Source: QQUJ01 sp050287605
Lineage (GTDB): Bacteria > Pseudomonadota > Gammaproteobacteria > QQUJ01
Direction: 5' to 3'
Assembly (NCBI GenBank): GCA_050287605.1
Contig: JBNKCG010000119.1
Span: forward strand, 1-64,000
DNA length: 64,000 nt
The first letter of the stretch is position 1. Every line of letters starts with the position of its first letter. A program made the position numbers and the translations under genes. The notes under the pieces are model-generated. The model searched no databases, was not told where the DNA came from, and saw nothing but the letters and a program-made list of their open reading frames with translations. Below, in pieces: positions 52,620 through 63,814 of the stretch.

Positions 52620-52781
52620 TTGCAGGCTTGAACCGTTACCTATCCCCCTACGGAGCGGTCCACGCAGCCACGCCTACGGTTTTGTCTTCCCTAGCCATAT
52701 CACTGGAGTTGCAATCGCTGTGCCGGTTTGAGACAACAGCGTTTTCCCGATCCCGATTGGCCATTGCGAAGAGGAACCCAT

Positions 52782-53384
52782 ATGCCGCCCCCCGCCGCCC
52801 ACCTCCCCATGACTGCGGTGGCCCTAGCGGGCGGTATGGGACGTCGCATGGGGGGGCAGGACAAGGGTCTGATCGAGCTGGCGGGCCGCCCCATGATCGA
52901 GTACGTACTGGAGGCGCTGCGTGGCCAGGCGGACGGCATCATCATCAGCGCCAACCGCAATCTTCAACGCTACACGACCTACGGTTGGCCGGTGGTCACG
53001 GATACGATGGCGGACTACTGCGGGCCGCTGGCAGGCATGGCAAGTGCTTTGCGGGCTGCGCCCGACGGTCTGCTGTTGACGGCGCCTTGCGATTCGCCGC
53101 TGATGGCCGGCGACTACGCTGCGCGCATGCGAGAGGCGTTGGAGCAGGCCAATGCCAGGATCGCGGTGGCGCGGGACAATGAGCGACTGCAACCGGTGTT
53201 TGCACTGCTCAGCACCGATCTCCACGCCGATCTGGTCGCCTATCTCGACGCCGGCGAGCGCAAGATCGATCGTTGGTATACCCGCCACCCCATGGTGGAG
53301 GTGGATTTCTCCGATCGCGCGGAGATGTTCCTCAACGTTAACCGCCCCGATGACCGCAATGCGCTGGAAGCGCGAATGCGCTGA
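52782..53384 (+). CDS. mobA: Molybdenum cofactor guanylyltransferase
   Basis: 200 residues; GAGGAA precedes the ATG. It attaches GMP to molybdopterin to make the bis-MGD cofactor that FdhA needs. The nucleotidyltransferase signature LAGGMGRRMGGQDKGL is near 17-32 and the metal-binding APCDSPLM follows. 20 bases before mobB. Confidence 0.93.
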   Translation: MPPPAAHLPMTAVALAGGMGRRMGGQDKGLIELAGRPMIEYVLEALRGQADGIIISANRNLQRYTTYGWPVVTDTMADYCGPLAGMASALRAAPDGLLLTAPCDSPLMAGDYAARMREALEQANARIAVARDNERLQPVFALLSTDLHADLVAYLDAGERKIDRWYTRHPMVEVDFSDRAEMFLNVNRPDDRNALEARMR

Positions 53385-53404
53385 CCGCCACGCCCGTAGA
53401 GAGG

Positions 53405-53929
53405 ATGCCCGGCTTGTCCACCAAACCCATACTCGGTTTCGCCGCCTACAGCGGCACCGGCAAAACCACCCTGCTGCGCGCGCTGATTCCCTTGCTTCGC
53501 GAGCGCGGCATCAGGGTCGGGGTTATCAAGCATGCCCACCACAACCTGGAGATCGATACCCCCGGGAAAGACAGCTACGAATTGCGCCAGGCCGGCGCCG
53601 ATCAAATGCTGGTTGCCTCCAGGCGTATGTGGGCGTTGCTGGTGGACACGCCCGGTCTGGACGAGCCGCAGATCGACGAACTGGTACGCAAACTCGATCT
53701 CGAACGGATCGATCTGGTTTTGATCGAAGGATTCAAACTGGGGCGGTTCCCCAAAATCGAGCTGCACCGCCCCTCGCTGGGTAAGCCGTTGATCTTCCCC
53801 AACGACGGTACCGTCATTGCGGTAGCCAGCGACGCCCCGGTCACCGTGCCCGATCACTTGCCCCTGCTGGATATCAACGATCTGCCGCAGATTACCCAGT
53901 TCATCTGCGAATACCTTGCCGGGCGCTGA
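53405..53929 (+). CDS. mobB: Molybdopterin-guanine dinucleotide biosynthesis adaptor
   Basis: 174-residue P-loop GTPase with GFAAYSGTGKTTLL (K20), VIKHAHHNLEIDTPGKDSY and LVLIEGFKLGRFPKIE. MobB assists MobA but is not essential in E. coli. Same strand as and just after mobA; convergent with the next regulator gene. Confidence 0.93.
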   Translation: MPGLSTKPILGFAAYSGTGKTTLLRALIPLLRERGIRVGVIKHAHHNLEIDTPGKDSYELRQAGADQMLVASRRMWALLVDTPGLDEPQIDELVRKLDLERIDLVLIEGFKLGRFPKIELHRPSLGKPLIFPNDGTVIAVASDAPVTVPDHLPLLDINDLPQITQFICEYLAGR

Positions 53930-53965
53930 CCACGCAGCTACCGCTGTATCGCCGAGCCAGACCTT

Positions 53966-55359
<1,394 letters not shown>

Positions 55360-55360
<1 letters not shown>

Positions 55361-57102
55361 CAGGTCTCTCCCGCGGCCGCCACCAGCCGCATCATGAAAC
55401 AGGCACCGCCCTTGCGCCCGGGGGCGTACTCCAGGCGCCCGCCGTTGGCCTCGACCAGGGTGTTGGCGATGCTCAACCCCAGGCCGCTGCCGTGGGTTTT
55501 GGTGGTATAGAACGGCTCGAACAGACGCGGCACCCGCTCCATGGGAATCCCCGGACCGTTGTCCTCCAGCGCGATATAGACGGCATCCTCCTGTGCCCAT
55601 GAACGCAGCGTCAGCACGGCGGGCTTGGAACCGATGGCGTCGAGGGCGTTGCTTATCAGGTTCGCCCATGCCTGCTGCAACAGCTCGGCATCGGCCATCA
55701 CCAGGCGCGTGCCGTGATGATAATCGCGCGTGAGGCGCGCGTCAGGCCGGCCTGTCAACGCCAGGCGCAGCGCTCGCTCCAGCGGCGTCACCGGCTGGAT
55801 GCGCGAAAACTCAGGTCGGCGGTGGCGCGCGAGCTGCTGAAAATCGCGCAGCAGGCTGTTCAAGCGCGCCGTCTCCTCGCGAATCATGCGTACCAGCTCG
55901 GCCTTGCGCTGCGGATCGTTCGCGGCCTTTTCGAGCATCTGCGCGGCGCTGCTGATCACCCCGATGGGGTTGCGAATCTCGTGGGCCATGGCTAGCGACA
56001 TCTCGCCCAGCGCAGTGATCTTGTCGCGGCGAAACTCCTGTTGCTGATCGTCGCGCGCCTCGCGCAAGCGCTCGGCCATGGTATTGAAAGCGCGCGCCAA
56101 GTCGCCTAGTTCGTCACGGGTGCGGACGGGAATGGTGGTACGAAAATCCTGCGCTGCCACGCGTAGCACACCGTCGCGCAACTCCTCCACCGGCTCCACC
56201 ACGAAGCGGCTCAGTAGCAGGCCGGTGATTGCCGCCAGCAGCGTGCCGAGCAGGGCGATGGCCAGGGTAAGCGTGACGCGATCAGTGAGGATGGCATCGC
56301 CGCGCTCGCGCGCCAGCCCGCTGAACAGTACCGCTTCGACGACCCCGTCGGAGCCTACCACCGGCGTGTAAAGCCCCCAGAAAGAGCCCTCTTCGGCGTC
56401 GGCGCTGAAATACTCCTCGCGCCGCTGCAGACGCGCGAACGCCTCGCTCGGCAGGCGTAGCCGCAACGGCGCGCTCTCCTCTTCGGCGAAGGCCTTGGCG
56501 AAGTCGTCGCCACGCGGGTAGAACAGCCGCGTTTTGAGTCCACTCATCAATCCCAGACGCTGCAATAGCGTCTTGTCGAACAGCGCGCCGAACACCGCGC
56601 GGTAGCGCGCCTCACCGCGGCGCGGTACCTCCATAGCCGCCACTGTCGCCAGCAGACGCTCCTCGCCTTGGATCACCCGAACCACCGCCTCCTGGCGTCC
56701 CGGTTCCAGCGGCGTAAGCAGCCGCGTCGGGGCCGACGAATAAATCAGACGGCCTTTCAAATCGTAGAGTTGCACAAAACTGATGCCCAACTCCCGCGCC
56801 AGCGGCTTGAGGCGTTCGGGGATCAGGGGATGGTGCGGGTCCACCTCCCAGCGGTCACGGTTGAACTCCTCCAGGACATCGGCGAACAGCTGTCCGTTGT
56901 GCACCAGGGTATGCAGCCAATCGAGATTTATCTGCGCTGATTCGCGCAGCCAGTTCTCGATTGAGGCATCCACCCGCGCGCTGACCCACGAGGCGCTGAG
57001 ACTTCCCGTGACCACCATAGGCACCACGATGATGGCAGTCACTACGGCCAACACCTTGCGTTGCAGCCGATTGACATGCAACCAGCCGAGCATGCTACGC
57101 AT
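55360..57102 (-). CDS. Membrane sensor histidine kinase
   Basis: 580 residues. Two membrane helices (about 15-37 and 290-315) enclose a periplasmic sensor. HAMP then the kinase: H374 in LAMAHEIRNP, N-box NLISNALDAIG, DNGPGI and GSGLGLSIANTLVEANGG. Forms an operon with the sigma-54 response regulator downstream (1-base overlap of stop and start). Confidence 0.93.
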
Positions 57103-57204
57103 TTTGTTGATCCCTACGCGGAGGGTTGCGCCTACTTTTCAACCGATGCACCGACAAGTCTATAGGTCATTGTTTTTACGACGATTACCGTTTCACGAAA
57201 AATT

Positions 57205-57220
57205 TGGCAAGGAGATTGCC
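57205..57220 (+). promoter_or_regulatory. Sigma-54-like promoter before the Sel1-repeat gene
   Basis: TGGCAA-GGAGA-TTGCC keeps GG and GC exactly 12 bases apart, with one mismatch in the -24 block (A for C) and one after the -12 block (C for A/T). The same sequence is a perfect inverted repeat GGCAA-GGAGA-TTGCC (57206-57220). Predicted start near 57231, 35 bases before the ATG. It lies beside a kinase/sigma-54 regulator operon transcribed the other way. Confidence 0.6.
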
Positions 57221-57265
57221 TTTCTGGAACACACACTTGGATAAACCCACTTAACACGCGCCACT

Positions 57266-57997
57266 ATGCCACTTTGCAGCGAGTTCAATAAGCACCACAA
57301 CCAACGAGGCTTCGTCAACCTTTCCACCCTGGTCCAACTGCGTGGGCCATCCGTCGCAGGACATGCGTTGGGTGCCGCCGCATTCGTGGTCGGCGGACTG
57401 GCGCTGCTGCTTCTGCTCATCGCCAACGCCCCACAAGCCGCTACCGACAACAGCGTCGAGCGCGCCCAGCTGCTTGGCCAGGCCAGTGCAGGCGAGCCGT
57501 CCGCCCAGCGCATGCTCGGTCTCGCCTACCGCGACGGCCGCTACGGCTTGGTGCGCGATCCCTCCGCGGCCCGCGACTGGCTGCACCGAGCCGCCAAAAA
57601 CGGCGACCGCTACGCCGCCACGCAATTGGAGCAGATGAACGGCACGATGGCCAACGCATCCCCAGCCGCCGGCGATCCGCCACTGTGGACGTTGAACGGA
57701 TTCATCGGCGCAGGCTACCGCCTGTTCCAACGTCTCGATCCCAGCGGTCAATCGATTGCTGCCCTGCGCCGGCGCGCCGAAAGCGGCGACGCCGTCGCGC
57801 AGTTCCAGCTTGCCATACGCTATCGCGACGGTGCCCTGGGGTTGGAGCGCGATCCCCTGCAGGCGCGCCATTGGCTGCAGCGTTCGGCCGCGCAGGGCAA
57901 CACGCTGGCGCTACGGACCCTCGCTGCTGCGACACCGCCCAACGGACCGGAGCCCGCCGTCGCCCATTTCGCCATGGCACCGGCCAACCACAACTAA
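57266..57997 (+). CDS. Membrane-anchored Sel1-repeat protein
   Basis: 243 residues. A membrane helix at about 31-53 (AAAFVVGGLALLLLLI) is followed by two Sel1-like repeats at about 76-121 and 174-220, each with the pattern AxxxLAxxYRDG...LxRDPxxARxWLxRAAxxG. Sel1 repeats form helical scaffolds for protein contacts. No ribosome site is obvious before the ATG. Likely target of the adjacent two-component system. Confidence 0.83.
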   Translation: MPLCSEFNKHHNQRGFVNLSTLVQLRGPSVAGHALGAAAFVVGGLALLLLLIANAPQAATDNSVERAQLLGQASAGEPSAQRMLGLAYRDGRYGLVRDPSAARDWLHRAAKNGDRYAATQLEQMNGTMANASPAAGDPPLWTLNGFIGAGYRLFQRLDPSGQSIAALRRRAESGDAVAQFQLAIRYRDGALGLERDPLQARHWLQRSAAQGNTLALRTLAAATPPNGPEPAVAHFAMAPANHN

Positions 57998-58016
57998 TCC
58001 CACACACACAACGTTG

Positions 58017-58763
58017 ATGCTTAAAGCCCTACTCATGAATCCAGATATCCTTGCTTTCGCCGGCAGCGTGGTGCTGCTGCTTGCCTATCACCTTCGTCTA
58101 CGCTTCAAACTGCGCAGTAACCCGCGCTACACCATTCAGGCCATCAACAACGCCGGCCGCACCGCCTGGGTGAAGAACATCATGTCCAATGCCAACAAAG
58201 ACGTGTTGGCGGTGCAGACCCTGCGCAACTCCACCATGGCGGCAACGTTTCTCGCCTCTACCGCCATTTTGCTCATCATCGGCGTCCTCAACCTGAGCCA
58301 GAACGACAGCGTCCCTGCGCAGCTGCTGCACGCTGCGGTGGAGGTTCCTGCGATCGGCTCGCTGATCCACCTGCTGAAGTTAGTCCCCCTTCTGCTCGAT
58401 CTGTTCGCCGCATTCTTCTTCTTCTCCCTGGCGATCCGTATCTACAACCATGTGGGCTATCTGATCAACGCGGCCGGCAACCCGGCCTCCCCTGCCGATC
58501 AGCACTACGTGGCGCGTCTGCTCAATCGCGGCGGTGACTACTACAGCCTGGGCATGCGCAGCTACTACCTCTCGGTGCCGTTCGTGTTTTGGCTCTTCAG
58601 TCCCTACTTCATGGCTGCGGCCAGCGTGATTCTGCTCTTCGTGCTCAACCATGTGGATCGTCCGCCCCAGGACAACAAGATCATCACCGGCGATGCGGAA
58701 GTTGGCGAGAGCAAATTCCAGCTCACCTCACCCAACACTTTTCCCAAAGAAAAAGCGGCCTGA
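58017..58763 (+). CDS. DUF599-family membrane protein
   Basis: 248 residues from the ATG at 58017; the frame is open upstream but overlaps the Sel1 gene. Four hydrophobic segments occur at about 9-24, 75-95, 120-145 and 195-220. The conserved core NNAGRTAWVKNIM followed by LAVQTLRNSTMAATFLAS, and RIYNHVGYLINA, fit DUF599. Function unknown. 19 bases after the Sel1 gene, so probably co-transcribed. Confidence 0.85.
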   Translation: MLKALLMNPDILAFAGSVVLLLAYHLRLRFKLRSNPRYTIQAINNAGRTAWVKNIMSNANKDVLAVQTLRNSTMAATFLASTAILLIIGVLNLSQNDSVPAQLLHAAVEVPAIGSLIHLLKLVPLLLDLFAAFFFFSLAIRIYNHVGYLINAAGNPASPADQHYVARLLNRGGDYYSLGMRSYYLSVPFVFWLFSPYFMAAASVILLFVLNHVDRPPQDNKIITGDAEVGESKFQLTSPNTFPKEKAA

Positions 58764-58970
58764 GGCTTCGGGCGCCCAAGGTACGGCCGTCAACGGCAGA
58801 AGACGCCCGCGTGTGGTCGTCGGGGCCGTCACGCAGCCTCACGGCGCCCATGCGGAACCAGCGGGACAACCCGGAGCCCAATCGGCCATAATGGCGTGCC
58901 GATTCGCCGCCGCCTGTGCGTACCGCATCGGCAGCGCGATGTTGAACCGCCACTCAAGGGAGGACACCTC

Positions 58971-59504
58971 ATCACCCGCAAACGCACCCAACGGGTCTTG
59001 ACCGTTCTTTGTCTGTCGGTGCTGGTGATGGCCGCCTGGACGACGGCCCCGGCGGCGGGTACCGGTCAGCCGCCAGCTGATATGCAGACGGAGGGCGAAA
59101 ACCCCTCGCTTCATCGGTCGTTCGTGCGTACCCGACACCGTCTGCTCGCTTTGGAACAGGCATCCGTGCGGTTCGACCAAATCGCCAAGCTACCCGCTCC
59201 GCAGACACTCCCCGATGGTGAGCGGGCAATGCTTCACCGCTTCGGGCTGTGGGTGGAGAACGCATCCCGCCAGTTGCATGATCAGTTCGACAAGTGGGAC
59301 GCCGAGTACGAGCATTTCACCGAAACCGAACCGATGCGCGAGGATCTGGCCGACATCTTTCACCGCATCGACGGCGAGTTTTCGCAGCACTATGCCGAAC
59401 TGCGTGATCGACTGCGGGGAGAGCTGGACGCTTACCGCTTCCTGCATCCTGAGCTCGAACAGCGCGTCTCGCAGGTGCGCGAGTCGCTGGATAGTCTGCG
59501 CTAG
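58971..59504 (+). CDS. Small exported helical protein, possible AUC start
   Basis: About 178 residues if started at ATC 58971, which lies 7 bases after a perfect GGGAGG. The next standard start upstream is GTG 58896, which would add an Arg/His-rich leader of 25 residues. From ATC the chain begins ITRKRTQRV followed by a hydrophobic signal segment cleaved near APAAG. The mature part is helical, with long charged stretches (DQFDKWDAEYEHFTETEPMRED). No family recognised. Confidence 0.65.
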   Translation: MTRKRTQRVLTVLCLSVLVMAAWTTAPAAGTGQPPADMQTEGENPSLHRSFVRTRHRLLALEQASVRFDQIAKLPAPQTLPDGERAMLHRFGLWVENASRQLHDQFDKWDAEYEHFTETEPMREDLADIFHRIDGEFSQHYAELRDRLRGELDAYRFLHPELEQRVSQVRESLDSLR

Positions 59505-62500
59505 TTCCCGTTAGGCAGCGCGCCCTTGCGCAGGATCTGCGTCATGTCGTCCACTCGCAGCGGACGGCTGAAGTAATAGCCCTGGGCGTAGTCGCAGGAC
59601 TCCTGTCGCAGGAATTCCAACTGGGAGGCGGACTCCACGCCCTCGGCAACCACTCTCAACCCCAGCCCTTTGGCCATCCGGATCGAGGCTAGCACCAGTT
59701 CGCGGTCGTGCGGGTCTTCGATGATATCCCGGATGAAACTGCGGTCGATCTTCAGTGAATCAAAGGGGAATTTGCGCAGATAGCTCAGCGACGAATAACC
59801 GGTACCGAAATCGTCCATGGCAACGCCCATGCCCAATCTGCGTACTTCATCGAGCACTTGCGCGGCGCCGCATTCACCACTCAGCAAGACGCCTTCGGTA
59901 ATCTCCAACTCCAGGTTGGTTCCTTGCAGCCCGCTCTCTTCCACACGCCGCTTAAGCAGTTCGACAAAACCCACCTGCCGGAATTGGCGCGGCGATACGT
60001 TGAGCGCCAGGCGCAGCTGCGAAAAGCCCTCACGACTCCACTCGGCTAGCTGCTGCAGGGCGTTGGTCATCACCCAGTCGCCAATCTCGATGATCAACCC
60101 GGATTGCTCGGCCACATCGATGAACTCGTCGGGCGATACCTTGCCGAGCTGGCTGTTCTCCCAACGCAACAACACCTCCGCGCCCTCGACCGCACCGCTG
60201 GCGACAGCGACAATGGGCTGGTAGACGAGAAAAAACTCGTCGCGTTCCAACGCGAAACGCAACTGCTCCTCCAGTTGCAGGCGACGCGCAACGTTCTTGT
60301 TCATCGAGTCGGTAAAGAAGTGATAGGCGTTGCGGCCCATGCTCTTGGAGTGATACATCGCCGTATCGGCATTGCGCAGCAAGAGCAGCGTTTCTGTGCC
60401 ATCCTCGGGGTAGATGGCGATGCCGAGACTCGCGGTCAGCATGACGTGGCGTCCCATGACCGGGAACACCTCCTGGAAGGCTTGGACGATTTTTTCAGCC
60501 ACCGGGGCGATGTCTTCGGCATCCTCGATCTTGTCGAGCAGCACGATGAACTCGTCGCCTCCCAACCGACCTACGGTGTCTTCGGCGCGCACGGCGCCCT
60601 GCAAGCGGGCCGCCGCGCTGATCAGCACCTGATCCCCCACCTCGTGGCCCAGCGCATCGTTGACTTTTTTAAAATCGTCGAGATCCAGAAACAACAGCGC
60701 CGTGCGCCAACCGTGGCGGCGAGCGCCTTCGATCTGGCGTTCGAGCCTGTCCAGGGAAAGAAACCGGTTGGGCAGCCCGGTCAGCGGATCATAGTGGGCC
60801 TGGTACAGCAGCTGCTCCTCCTGGCGCTTGCGCTCGGTGATGTCGGTGAACATCCCGAACGAGCCCTGGAAATGCCCATCGTCGTCAAAAACGTGGGCCA
60901 GCGAGGCTAGCGTCCACAGCGTCAGACCGTCACGGCAACGGAAACGTAGCTCCACGCCCTTGAGCTGGCCGGGTCGCTGATTGGCCAGCAGGCGGTCGAG
61001 TTCTGGCAGATCTTCCTCGAACATGAACTCGTGCAGCGGCCGACCGACGATCTCGTCGCCGCGATAACCCAGCATCTCGGCCATGCGCGCGTTGACGAAG
61101 AGCGTCACGCGTTCCGGGCCCAGCATCCAGATGCCCTCGTTGGCCGTATCGACGATACGGCGATACTTCTCTTCACTGCTGCGCAGCGCGTTTTCGGCCA
61201 GTTTGCGCTGGGTGGAGTCCACCAGCACGGTGATGTTGCCGCTCACCCGGCCTTCGGCGTCGCGCAACGGCGATGCGTAGACGCTGTAATAGATGGGGCT
61301 GCCGTCGCGTCGCTGACGCAATACTTCCGTGCCGTGGAAACTCTTGCCCTCGCGAATTAGCTCGCGAAGGCGGCCGAACTCGTGATCCTTGTCCATGGGC
61401 ACCGTCGGCGGCTTCTTGCCCATAACCTCGGTTGCCTTCCATCCGAGCATCCGCTCCGCAGCCGAATTCCAGACGGCGTGGACGTTTCCGTCCAGGTCTA
61501 GTCCGAAAATGGCCACCGGCGCCGCTTCTATGATGGCGTTCATCAGCTCGTTGGTGCGCTGAAGATCCTGGCGCGACTGATCGAACTTGATGCGCGCGCG
61601 CAGCACGGAGATGCCAAACGCCAAATCGCCGGCCAGCTCCTCCAGTAGCCGTTTTTCCTGGAGATTGAAGAAGTGTGGCTGTTCGGCATAGATCACCAGC
61701 ACACCAAAGACCTCGTCGATGGGATTCTTGAGCGGCAAAGCAATCACCGAGCGATAACCGCGTTTCAGGGCGCTGTCGCGCCACGGTGCGACCTCGGGAT
61801 CGGTGGTGAAATCCTGGGCACAAGCGTACTCGCCGCTGCGTACCGCTTTGCCGGCAGGACCGGCGCCATTCTCCATGTCGCCCCAACTGAAACCGACCTC
61901 CGCCAGGTAGCCATCTTCCGCCCCGGCCCAGGTTACCGGGCGGATGGTTCTAGCGGCATCGTGCTCCGCGTATCCCACCCAGGCCATGCGGTAGCCCGCC
62001 TCCTCACAGACCAGGCGGCAGATCTCGTCCAGCAGCGCATGCTCCTCTTCGGCGCGAATCAAGGCCTGATTGCAGAGGCTGACGGCCCGCAGTTCGCGAT
62101 TCACCCGGCGCAGCGTATCTTCGGCCGTTTTGCGTTCAGTGATGTCCTGCACCGTCCCGAACATGCGCGTGGGACGCCCCGCACCGTCGCGCGTCACTTC
62201 GCCCTGCATGTGAATATAGCGCTCCCCGCCACCGAGCCGCCGCAAGCGGTACTCCACATCGAGGCGCAGACCGTCGCTCAGCGCAGCCTTCGCCGCCTGC
62301 CCAATGCGGTCGCTGTCTTCGGGGTGTATCAACCGCTGCCACGGCACGTCGCCTCGGGCCAAAGCCGGGTCGGCGTTGAGCGGCGTCACGCCGATGATGT
62401 GATAGGTTTCCTCGGAAACGGTGAGCTGATCGGTGCGCAGATCACGGTCCCAGTACCCGATCTGAGCGATGCGTTCCGCCTCCTTGAGCCTTAGTTCGTT

Positions 62501-63814
62501 TTCGCGCAGGCTACGAAACGCTAACAGTCCGGTCAGCGCATCGCTGAGGCGCAGACCGATCTTGTCAAATAATCGTTCCTCTTCCGGCGTCCACTGCCGC
62601 TGCCTGGAACACTGGTGGATTCCGAACTGCCACGGCTTGCCCAACTTCGGGCGAATCACCATCATCATCGCGCTTTGAATTCCGAATCGCTCGGCCATCT
62701 CGGCGGGAACGGGCTGCGCACTGCCCAATCCCTGCTGAATAGGACCTCCGCTGCTCAACGCAACCTTGATCGTATCCGCAACAGGTTTGGTCATAGGGAT
62801 CTCGCCCAACCCTTGGGCGCCGGGGTACTCCGGTCGCGTCCGCTCCATTGGCACGCTCCAAGAGGTCGCGTTGGAGTCGCAGGGATACATTAGGTAGGCA
62901 CGATCACAATTGAACGCGGAAAGGACAATCCCGAGAACATCGCTCATCACTCGTTCAAGATCGTTGCTCCCGGTCATCGCCCGGTTGACGTGATCCATGC
63001 TTTCGAAATAGTGGAGATTAGCGATGTTCTCGCGCTCGGCGCGTTTGAGTTCGCTGATATCGCGACCTACCGCCAGCACCGTCTCTACCGTTCCGTCCTT
63101 GCTGCTTTCCGGGACGACGAGATATTGCAGGTACAGCGTTTCACCCAAGGCGTTGACCCAGGAGAACTCGATGGTCTGACGAATACCGGTGGCAAAGGCG
63201 CGTTTGAGCGCTGCTACATAGTCGCTCGCCAGCGCCTGGGGCACGTTGGGAATCTCGTCCGCCATGACATTGACCACCTCGTCGGCCGACAGACCGCTGC
63301 CCCGCTCCCAGGCCGGATTGACGTAGAGACGTCGCAGTGCTCTGTCGTAACGGACGACGAAGTCGGGCAGGTTTTCCACCAGTGTGCGGTACTGCTGTTC
63401 ACTGGTCTGCAGCGCTTGGTCCACTCGGCGCCGTTCGGTCACGTCGGTGTAGGTGGTGATGAATCCACCGTCGGGCAGCGGGTTGCCACGTATCTCCAGC
63501 ACCGTGCCATCGGCGCGTACGCGTTGGAAACAGTGGGGCTCCAGGCGGCGGGCCAGCGCTAGGCGCTCGCGAACCAGCTCCTCGACGTCGCCCGGACCGT
63601 ACTCACCGCGCTGCGCGTTGTAGCGCAAGAAGGACTCCATGGGCGTGCCGGGGACACCCAGCTCGGGGGGGAGGTCCAACAGTGCGAGGAAGCGCCGATT
63701 ACAGGCCACCAGGCGCAGGTGGCGGTCAACGATGCTCAGGCCATGGTCCAGATACTCCAGGCCTTCGATGATGGCGTTGAGATTGGTATCCGCGGCGCCA
63801 ACTGAATGGGTCAT
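59501..63814 (-). CDS. Cytoplasmic multi-PAS/GAF GGDEF-EAL protein
   Basis: 1437 residues with no membrane span. About four to five PAS domains and two GAF-like domains precede the output part; PAS examples are LRRLYVNPAWERGSGLSAD and VTLFVNARMAEMLGYRGDE. GGDEF is intact at 1085-1089. The EAL motif is EVL at 1213-1215 (VEGAEVLLRW), and the other catalytic blocks NVSPRQF, ELEITE, DDFGTGYSS and AEGVE are kept, so phosphodiesterase activity remains likely. It probably integrates several intracellular signals into cyclic-di-GMP. The ribosome site is weak. It overlaps the end of the preceding convergent gene by 4 bases. Confidence 0.92.
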   Translation of the reverse strand: MTHSVGAADTNLNAIIEGLEYLDHGLSIVDRHLRLVACNRRFLALLDLPPELGVPGTPMESFLRYNAQRGEYGPGDVEELVRERLALARRLEPHCFQRVRADGTVLEIRGNPLPDGGFITTYTDVTERRRVDQALQTSEQQYRTLVENLPDFVVRYDRALRRLYVNPAWERGSGLSADEVVNVMADEIPNVPQALASDYVAALKRAFATGIRQTIEFSWVNALGETLYLQYLVVPESSKDGTVETVLAVGRDISELKRAERENIANLHYFESMDHVNRAMTGSNDLERVMSDVLGIVLSAFNCDRAYLMYPCDSNATSWSVPMERTRPEYPGAQGLGEIPMTKPVADTIKVALSSGGPIQQGLGSAQPVPAEMAERFGIQSAMMMVIRPKLGKPWQFGIHQCSRQRQWTPEEERLFDKIGLRLSDALTGLLAFRSLRENELRLKEAERIAQIGYWDRDLRTDQLTVSEETYHIIGVTPLNADPALARGDVPWQRLIHPEDSDRIGQAAKAALSDGLRLDVEYRLRRLGGGERYIHMQGEVTRDGAGRPTRMFGTVQDITERKTAEDTLRRVNRELRAVSLCNQALIRAEEEHALLDEICRLVCEEAGYRMAWVGYAEHDAARTIRPVTWAGAEDGYLAEVGFSWGDMENGAGPAGKAVRSGEYACAQDFTTDPEVAPWRDSALKRGYRSVIALPLKNPIDEVFGVLVIYAEQPHFFNLQEKRLLEELAGDLAFGISVLRARIKFDQSRQDLQRTNELMNAIIEAAPVAIFGLDLDGNVHAVWNSAAERMLGWKATEVMGKKPPTVPMDKDHEFGRLRELIREGKSFHGTEVLRQRRDGSPIYYSVYASPLRDAEGRVSGNITVLVDSTQRKLAENALRSSEEKYRRIVDTANEGIWMLGPERVTLFVNARMAEMLGYRGDEIVGRPLHEFMFEEDLPELDRLLANQRPGQLKGVELRFRCRDGLTLWTLASLAHVFDDDGHFQGSFGMFTDITERKRQEEQLLYQAHYDPLTGLPNRFLSLDRLERQIEGARRHGWRTALLFLDLDDFKKVNDALGHEVGDQVLISAAARLQGAVRAEDTVGRLGGDEFIVLLDKIEDAEDIAPVAEKIVQAFQEVFPVMGRHVMLTASLGIAIYPEDGTETLLLLRNADTAMYHSKSMGRNAYHFFTDSMNKNVARRLQLEEQLRFALERDEFFLVYQPIVAVASGAVEGAEVLLRWENSQLGKVSPDEFIDVAEQSGLIIEIGDWVMTNALQQLAEWSREGFSQLRLALNVSPRQFRQVGFVELLKRRVEESGLQGTNLELEITEGVLLSGECGAAQVLDEVRRLGMGVAMDDFGTGYSSLSYLRKFPFDSLKIDRSFIRDIIEDPHDRELVLASIRMAKGLGLRVVAEGVESASQLEFLRQESCDYAQGYYFSRPLRVDDMTQILRKGALPNGN

